A stretch of DNA of 10,687 nt from the NCBI GenBank assembly GCA_025358985.1, contig JANYHQ010000613.1, positions 1-10,687 of the forward strand. Reading direction: 5' to 3'. The number at the start of each line of letters is the position of its first letter. Position 1 is the stretch's first letter. Both the position numbers and the translations under genes were made by a program. Source of the stretch: Acidimicrobiales bacterium (GTDB taxonomy: Bacteria; Actinomycetota; Acidimicrobiia; Acidimicrobiales; JANYDT01). This document shows, piece by piece, positions 6,772-10,687 of this stretch. The notes beneath the pieces are model-generated. The model saw nothing but the letters and a program-made list of their open reading frames with translations. It was not told the DNA's origin and did no database searches.

Positions 6772-6905
6772 GCGTCGCCAGCCTCATCGTGTATTGCCAT
6801 CAGACGAGCCGCCACCACTCGCGACCGCACGACCATACGATATGCGTACATAGCAAGGGACGCAAGTGTGGCCACCCATCCGGCAATGACGTATCCGTTG
6901 GTCAT
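6768..6905 (-). CDS. ccmD: Heme exporter subunit CcmD (45 residues)
   Basis: CcmD is a very small single-helix membrane protein needed for release of holo-CcmE from the CcmABC complex. The 45-residue product starts MTNGYVIAGWVATLASLAM, has one helix (about 5-23) with a tyrosine-rich N-terminal half, and is followed by a basic stretch (YRMVVRSRVVAARL), matching the family layout. The ATG overlaps the ccmC stop and the TGA overlaps the ccmE start, both as ATGA. The same frame stays open far upstream inside ccmC, so automated calling may merge it into a false 321-residue ORF or miss it. Family sequence conservation is weak; the assignment rests on size, topology and exact placement between ccmC and ccmE. 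Confidence 0.88.
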   Translation of the reverse strand: MTNGYVIAGWVATLASLAMYAYRMVVRSRVVAARLMAIHDEAGDA

Positions 6906-7681
6906 GACGTGGCGCCGATGAGGTGCTGGGACCCTTCGGATTGACGGGCCACGATGGCCGCATCGAGTCCACCGGCCTCCAACTCGTCCTCCCAGCGGGC
7001 CAGGCGGGTGCGCTGGATCATGAGCCATGCGTACACCAACGAGAACGCCACAAAGCTGAACAGCATGGTGAACAACTGCAGACCATGAATTTGCACACCG
7101 CTCGGCTGTAACACCGAAGCCTCTTGATGCAGCGTTTTCCACCACTTCACACTGAAGTGCACCAGCGGCACATCGATGAACGCAATCAACGCCCCTATGG
7201 CGGTACGACGAGCCCGGGCATCGCGTGTGGCGGGTACATAGCGAAGGGCCACCACGCCCGCATACAGCAGGAACAGCAACAGTGTGCTGGTGCCCCGCGC
7301 ATCCCATACCCACCAGAACCCCCAGGTGGCCCGACCCCAGAGAGATCCCAGCACCAGTGTGAGGCCGGTGAACACCACCCCAATGGATGCTGACGCGCCG
7401 GCGATGCGATCCCAGAGCGGCTTGCGGGTACGCGGCCACAACCACAACAACCCGGCCAGCGAGGTGACGGCAAACGCCATATAGGCCACCCACGCAGTAG
7501 CAGGGTGCACATACAACAAGCGCACGGCCTCGCCTTGGACCTCGTCGGGCCGGGTGACGAATAGACCCAAGACGGTGAGCAGCGCCAGGGACGCACCGGC
7601 GGCCAAACCGGTGAGCCAACTCAAGGTTTGCACCGTTGAGGTCTGCACTCCTGAGGTCTGCATCGTTGCCGTGGTCCTCAT
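6902..7681 (-). CDS. ccmC: Heme exporter / holo-CcmE assembly protein CcmC
   Basis: CcmC is a six-helix membrane protein that attaches heme to CcmE. From the ATG at 7681 it is 259 residues. The WWD domain is ATWGFWWVWDARGTSTLLLF (118-137). The flanking heme-ligand histidines are His59 (LLYVHPATAW) and His185 (KWWKTLHQE), equivalent to E. coli CcmC His60 and His184. The frame remains open another 27 codons upstream, but that part lies inside ccmB and is Cys/Arg-rich. The ATG at 7681 overlaps the ccmB stop by ATGA like the other junctions, so it is preferred. Near the N-terminus a short MQTSG/VQTST/VQTLS repeat precedes the first helix. The C-terminal tail is longer and more polar than in minimal CcmC. 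Confidence 0.94.
   Translation of the reverse strand: MRTTATMQTSGVQTSTVQTLSWLTGLAAGASLALLTVLGLFVTRPDEVQGEAVRLLYVHPATAWVAYMAFAVTSLAGLLWLWPRTRKPLWDRIAGASASIGVVFTGLTLVLGSLWGRATWGFWWVWDARGTSTLLLFLLYAGVVALRYVPATRDARARRTAIGALIAFIDVPLVHFSVKWWKTLHQEASVLQPSGVQIHGLQLFTMLFSFVAFSLVYAWLMIQRTRLARWEDELEAGGLDAAIVARQSEGSQHLIGATS
7624..7668 (-). repeat. Three imperfect 15-bp tandem repeats inside the 5' end of ccmC
   Basis: Units at 7624-7638, 7639-7653 and 7654-7668 share the core AGGTCTGCA on the plus strand, with a few changes in each. They keep the reading frame and encode a fivefold-residue repeat (MQTSG, VQTST, VQTLS) in the cytoplasmic lead-in to CcmC. The copy number could vary without breaking the frame. 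Confidence 0.7.
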
Positions 7682-8385
7682 GACTCCTCCAGGAGAGCGC
7701 CGTAGGCCAGCACTCCGAATGACACATACACAACTGCGAACACGATCAAGAGTCGCACCCACGGCCAGCCATCACCAACTTCTCCCACCAGTGCCAACTG
7801 CCACGCCTGAACCGCAGCCAGCACAACGGGGGCCACCACGGGCATGACGAGCACGGGCAAAAGCGTCTCACGCGATCGCAACCCCGATGACAATGCCCCG
7901 TAGCAGGTGCCCACGGCCGCCATGCCCACGGTGGCCAGCGCGGTGGCACTGAGCAGCAGGAGCGGGGCATGGAGGCGGGCCTGGAAGAACAGCATGGAGC
8001 CAAGGACGAGGAGCAGCTCCAATGCCACCAACTGCACCACGATGGCGCCCGCCTTGCCCAGAAAGATCCCGGCAGGGTCGAGGCCCGACAGCCGCAGTGC
8101 ATCGCCGGCACCGTCTTCTTCCTCAATGGACACACTTCGAGACACCACCAGCAGCAGCGCAAACAGCAGCGTCAGCCAGATGAGGCCGGGCACCACATAG
8201 GCGGCGGGCACACTGTCGGTGACGGTGTCGGCCACGTTGGCGTCACGGACCAGTACCCGGTCCAGCCCAAACGCGAACAGCACCATCACGGTGACCACGA
8301 ACGGTGCCACCTGGCGAAGGGTGACCTTGGCCCGCGCCTCTATGCGGAGGTCTTTACCCAGGACAAGGAGGGCATCACGAAACAT
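7678..8385 (-). CDS. ccmB: Heme exporter membrane subunit CcmB
   Basis: CcmB is the transmembrane partner of the CcmA ATPase in the ABC complex that releases holo-CcmE from CcmC. From the ATG at 8385 it is 235 residues with about six membrane helices. The cytoplasmic coupling segment RSVSIEEEDGAGDALRLSGL is followed by DPAGIFLGKAGAIVV, typical of the family. An alternative GTG start at 8394 would add three residues (MIT). The ATG has AGGTGA 5 nt upstream and is preferred. The coding region overlaps the end of ccmA by 11 nt, and its stop overlaps the ccmC ATG. Confidence 0.93.
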   Translation of the reverse strand: MFRDALLVLGKDLRIEARAKVTLRQVAPFVVTVMVLFAFGLDRVLVRDANVADTVTDSVPAAYVVPGLIWLTLLFALLLVVSRSVSIEEEDGAGDALRLSGLDPAGIFLGKAGAIVVQLVALELLLVLGSMLFFQARLHAPLLLLSATALATVGMAAVGTCYGALSSGLRSRETLLPVLVMPVVAPVVLAAVQAWQLALVGEVGDGWPWVRLLIVFAVVYVSFGVLAYGALLEES

Positions 8386-9106
8386 GGTGATCACCTACTG
8401 AGTCGGTGACCACACGGCCGCCGGTGATGAGCACCACCCGGGACGCAATGCGAGTGGCCCGGTCCACATCGTGGGAGGCCAGCAGCACTGTGGTGCCAGC
8501 GGCGGCGGCTTCGCTGATGACCTCGTCAAGGAGATCGCGGCCGTCGGGGTCGAGTCCGGCATGGGGCTCATCGAGCAACCACAACCGAGGACCACGGGCC
8601 ACCAGCGCCGCCAGCGCCACCCGTCGCCGCTGACCTGCCGACAGATGCATCACTCCCAATGTGCGCAGTCGACCCCCGACATCGAGTCGCTCCAATGCCG
8701 CCGGAATACGGTCCACATCACCGGCGGCCGCTCGAACGGCGAAGCGGACGTTCTGTTCCACCGTGAGGTCCTCGTATAACGACGTGGCGTGACCCAGAAG
8801 CCCGATACGGCGACGCACCGAGCGGCGGTCTTTACGCAGGTCACAGCCGAGAACGGAGATATCACCACGCTGGATGGGCACCAAGCCAGCACAGGCCCGC
8901 AGCACCGTGGTCTTGCCAGCCCCATTCGGTCCCCGGAGCAACACCACTTCACCCGACCCGGCTTGGAGATCCAGCCCGGACAGCGCCGGAAACACCCCCA
9001 GCACGGCCACCACCGAGCGCATCGCCACCGTCACCTCGGGCACCGTCCCCGCAGGCGGCGCCGTCATCTTGACGGGGGCTAGTTGGACGTCGTCGGCGAC
9101 GCTCAT
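8375..9106 (-). CDS. ccmA: Heme exporter ATP-binding subunit CcmA
   Basis: CcmA is the cytosolic ABC ATPase that powers release of holo-CcmE through CcmB/CcmC. The 243 residues include Walker A GPNGAGKTT (59-67), the CcmA-style loop GLLGHATSLYEDLTVEQNVRF, the ABC signature LSAGQRRRVALA (155-166), Walker B RLWLLDEP with Glu180, and the switch His212 (LLASHD). The first about 28 residues come before the normal ABC start and are a polar, Pro/Val-rich extension. In-frame ATGs at Met14 or Met29 are possible alternatives. The gene is first in the ccm operon, and no Shine-Dalgarno site is suitably placed for the ATG at 9106. A TAGCCT box 6 nt upstream would fit a leaderless mRNA. Confidence 0.94.
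   Translation of the reverse strand: MSVADDVQLAPVKMTAPPAGTVPEVTVAMRSVVAVLGVFPALSGLDLQAGSGEVVLLRGPNGAGKTTVLRACAGLVPIQRGDISVLGCDLRKDRRSVRRRIGLLGHATSLYEDLTVEQNVRFAVRAAAGDVDRIPAALERLDVGGRLRTLGVMHLSAGQRRRVALAALVARGPRLWLLDEPHAGLDPDGRDLLDEVISEAAAAGTTVLLASHDVDRATRIASRVVLITGGRVVTDSVGDHHVS
8391..8396 (-). promoter_or_regulatory. Ribosome binding site for ccmB, inside ccmA
   Basis: AGGTGA on the minus strand ends 5 nt before the ATG at 8385. This is the best-formed Shine-Dalgarno site seen within the operon, and it argues against the GTG at 8394, which overlaps it. Confidence 0.6.
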
Positions 9107-9197
9107 GAGGCCAGGCTACCGGTCCTCCCGCATCAGCAGCCCCCGGTGGCCATCTCTATGGCTCAAGGGGGGTGTCGAAAGGCTCGATACTGGGGGG
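9107..9197. promoter_or_regulatory. Divergent promoter region between ccmA and the sortase gene
   Basis: This 91-nt spacer must serve both directions. On the minus strand TAGCCT (9113-9118) ends 6 nt before the ccmA ATG. On the plus strand GATACT (9186-9191) ends 6 nt before the sortase ATG, with GGGGGG in between. Both are plausible -10 boxes placed so that transcription would start at or beside the start codon. No good -35 box was found at 16-18 nt for either. A second G6 run lies at 9167-9172. The reading is tentative. Confidence 0.35.
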
Positions 9198-10415
9198 ATG
9201 GTGAGACGTGTGGTGGGCGGGGTGGGTCGCACGTTGATCACCACCGGCGTGTTGTTGCTGCTGTTCGTGGGATACCAGCTGTGGGGTACGGGGATCGCCA
9301 CCGCCCGTTCTCAGGATCAGTTGGGGTCGGCGGTGGAGGCCCGGTTGGCGGCCGATGGCATCCAACTGCCGAGCATTCCGGATGCCCTCACGGGGCCCAC
9401 CGTTGCCCCAGTGTCGACCACGATGGCGGCGCCCGCTGATACCGACCCGTCCACGGTGCAGTTGCCCACCACGTCTTTGGCTCCGGCGCCCACCACCACG
9501 GGCCCGGAGTTGGTGAGTCATGCTCGGACCAAGGCCCTGGCGTTGCGAGACGGTGACGCCATCGGTCAGATCGTGGTGCCTCGCATCAGTCTCAAGAAGT
9601 ACCTGGTGGAAGGGACATCGGTGGAGGCGTTACGGAAAGGTCCGGGGCATTACGGTGGGACCCCGCTGCCAGGTGAGCCGGGCAACGTGGCCATTGCCGG
9701 GCATCGCACCACCTATGGTGGCCCGTTCTTTCGGATGGATGAGATGCGCCCGGGCGATCCGATCTTTGTGTTTTCACTGAAAACAAACGGATGGTTTCGC
9801 TACGACGTGATGAAGACCATCATCGTGAAGCCATCCGCCAGCGAAGTGCTGCGACCCATCCCAGGCCTCAACACGCTCACCCTCACCACCTGCAATCCGC
9901 GCTATTCGGCCAGCCAACGCATGGTGATCTTGGCCACGCTGGTGGGTGAGGCGGTGGAGGGCGACACCGAAGTTGTGGCCCAGGACCCGTCCATCACCAC
10001 CGTAGCGCCCACCACCGTTGCGGCACCCGTCACCACGCCAGACACCACACTGTTTCCTTCCACCACAGTGGTCACCACATCCACGTCCCCCACTGTTGCC
10101 ACCGTGCCCACAGTGGCACCAGGGTCCGGTCCGGTCGACAGCGAGGGAGATGCTCTCAGCCTGGACGGTCGCCGTACTGACAGTTCCCAATTCGGGTTCT
10201 CTCTCCTACGCGGTCCTATCCGAGTGTGGTCGGAGACGGTGATGTGGGCTATCATATGCGCGCTTATATGGATGGTGGCGTGGATTGCACTGCGTCACCG
10301 CCGTCAATTGGTGGCCCGCGCCCTCGGCTACTCCGTAATATTCGTGGTGGTGTTCATCCCCGCCCTGTACTTCTGTTTCGAGAATCTGGCCCGGTTGCTG
10401 CCGGAGAACGTGTGA
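9198..10415 (+). CDS. Class E-type sortase with two C-terminal membrane helices
   Basis: Sortases are surface cysteine transpeptidases that cleave sorting signals and anchor proteins to the cell wall. From the ATG at 9198 the protein has 405 residues: an N-terminal membrane helix (about 11-29), a Thr/Pro/Ala-rich linker (about 66-103), and the sortase barrel (about 121-251). The barrel includes GPGHYGGTPLPGEPGNVAIAG with catalytic His169 (AGHRTTYGGPF), Cys232 (LTLTTCNPRYS) and Arg241 (SASQRM). A second Thr/Val/Pro linker (about 258-310) and two further helices (about 347-365 and 376-394) complete it. The TLTTC box and GHRTTYG fit class E sortases of actinobacteria. The double C-terminal anchor is unusual. 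The frame is open back to 8874 antisense to ccmA, but that part is non-sortase, so 9198 is preferred. No LPXTG/LAXTG substrate is encoded in the window. The stop overlaps the next ATG. Confidence 0.9.
   Translation: MVRRVVGGVGRTLITTGVLLLLFVGYQLWGTGIATARSQDQLGSAVEARLAADGIQLPSIPDALTGPTVAPVSTTMAAPADTDPSTVQLPTTSLAPAPTTTGPELVSHARTKALALRDGDAIGQIVVPRISLKKYLVEGTSVEALRKGPGHYGGTPLPGEPGNVAIAGHRTTYGGPFFRMDEMRPGDPIFVFSLKTNGWFRYDVMKTIIVKPSASEVLRPIPGLNTLTLTTCNPRYSASQRMVILATLVGEAVEGDTEVVAQDPSITTVAPTTVAAPVTTPDTTLFPSTTVVTTSTSPTVATVPTVAPGSGPVDSEGDALSLDGRRTDSSQFGFSLLRGPIRVWSETVMWAIICALIWMVAWIALRHRRQLVARALGYSVIFVVVFIPALYFCFENLARLLPENV
10403..10406 (+). promoter_or_regulatory. Ribosome binding site of the HTH_42 gene, inside the sortase gene
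   Basis: GGAG lies 8 nt before the ATG at 10415, within the last sortase codons. It supports that start and coupled translation. Confidence 0.5.
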
Positions 10416-10687
10416 TGCCAACAGTGCGTAGCGAGGATGTGCTGCCGCTGCGGGTGGCCAGTCTGCTGCTGGGGCCACCGGCAGTTCGCACGCCCCATGG
10501 CATCGTCACGTGGTTCGGCGCCATGCAGGCCCAGGATCTGGCCAGCGCCCACTGGTCCTTTGGGGTGCGTATCCCCGGGTCCACGGTTGCAGACATCGAA
10601 CAGGCCACCGCCGATCGCCTCATCCTGCGGACCTGGCCGATGCGCGGCACCGTGCATTTCGTACCGCCCGAAGACGCCAAGTGGATG
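10415..10687 (+). CDS. Winged-helix HTH_42 / AlkZ-like DNA glycosylase family protein, N-terminal part
   Basis: The 91 visible codons run off the right edge. The sequence begins MPTVRSEDVLPLRVASLLLG and contains TWFGAMQAQDLASAHWSFGVR (starting near 32) and RLILRTWPMRGTVHFVPPED (68-87), both diagnostic of the winged-helix DNA-binding domain (HTH_42) family. That family includes AlkZ and YcaQ, glycosylases that remove bulky or crosslinked alkyl adducts. The Gln38-Ala-Gln40 pair in MQAQD matches the Q-x-Q catalytic motif described for AlkZ, so glycosylase activity is possible, but the C-terminal two thirds are not visible. The ATG shares a base with the sortase TGA (TGATG), so the genes are probably cotranscribed, though no functional link is evident. 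Confidence 0.85.
   Translation, partial: MPTVRSEDVLPLRVASLLLGPPAVRTPHGIVTWFGAMQAQDLASAHWSFGVRIPGSTVADIEQATADRLILRTWPMRGTVHFVPPEDAKWM

Noticed and set aside
5809..6921. 370-codon open frame on the plus strand
   Set aside because: It is antisense to ccmF, ccmE and ccmD, is rich in His/Gln/Arg as expected for a shadow of GC-rich coding sequence, and has no recognisable domain.
6768..7733. 321-codon open frame on the minus strand
   Set aside because: Only its last 45 codons (ccmD) look like a real protein. The rest is a Cys/His/Arg/Gly-rich shadow of ccmC in another frame.
7682..7762. Upstream extension of ccmC by 27 codons
   Set aside because: It overlaps ccmB and is Cys/Arg-rich. The ATG at 7681 makes the same ATGA overlap as the other operon junctions.
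8874..9197. Upstream extension of the sortase frame by 108 codons
   Set aside because: It lies antisense to ccmA, has no sortase similarity, and would place the membrane helix far inside the protein. The ATG at 9198 puts the helix at the N-terminus.
9167..9197. Two G6 runs before the sortase start as a phase-variation switch
   Set aside because: Six-base runs are short for slippage, they lie outside the coding region, and two runs alone do not make a G-quadruplex.
1..10687. An apocytochrome c (CxxCH) substrate gene
   Set aside because: No CxxCH motif was found in any supported protein. The Cys pairs in CcmG and CcmH are redox sites, not heme sites.

Overview
This window looks like chromosomal DNA from a GC-rich, aerobic, actinobacteria-like organism. 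The class E-type sortase, the Thr/Pro/Val-rich linkers, the GTG starts, the HTH_42/AlkZ-type protein and the CcmE/CcmF sequence style would fit Acidimicrobiia or a related deep-branching Actinomycetota. That placement is an inference from protein style; the window contains no rRNA or other phylogenetic marker.

The centre (about 2506-9106, minus strand) is a complete, compact System I cytochrome c maturation operon in the textbook order ccmA-B-C-D-E-F-G-H-I. CcmA and CcmB, with CcmC and CcmD, form the ABC-type machinery that loads and releases holo-CcmE. CcmE is the covalent heme chaperone. CcmF is the heme lyase. CcmG and CcmH keep the apocytochrome CxxCH thiols reduced, and CcmI presents the apocytochrome. 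Six junctions are 4-nt ATGA stop/start overlaps, ccmA/ccmB overlap by 11 nt, and the only gap is 15 nt between ccmE and ccmF. The 45-residue ccmD is easily missed because it lies in frame at the end of a longer spurious reading frame. No apocytochrome c gene (CxxCH) is present, so the substrates are encoded elsewhere.

Left of the operon (minus strand, 1-1139) a cytosolic sulfite-oxidase-like molybdoenzyme overlaps by GTGA with a heme A synthase (ctaA), which runs off the left edge and carries an unusual N-terminal extension of about 95 residues. Diverging from this pair is an IMP dehydrogenase/GMP reductase-family gene (1269-2321, plus strand). It lacks the CBS module, and its catalytic-flap Arg-Tyr pair reads Glu-Tyr. 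Between this gene and the convergent end of ccmI lies a tandem duplication of an approximately 82-bp unit, each copy holding a long palindrome (2339-2502).

Right of the operon, divergent from ccmA, is a membrane sortase with two C-terminal membrane helices (9198-10415). Its stop overlaps the start of a winged-helix HTH_42/AlkZ-like gene that runs off the right edge. The 91-nt ccmA/sortase spacer may hold two back-to-back promoters giving leaderless or nearly leaderless mRNAs.

Nothing here is a clear defence, mobile or wholly novel system. The points most worth a second look are the tandem palindromes, the flap substitution in the IMPDH-like enzyme, the extended CtaA, the presence of System I in an actinobacterial-type genome, and the altered topology of CcmI and the sortase. 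No tRNA, rRNA, CRISPR, insertion sequence or phage gene was seen, and no gap without a gene exceeds 300 bases.
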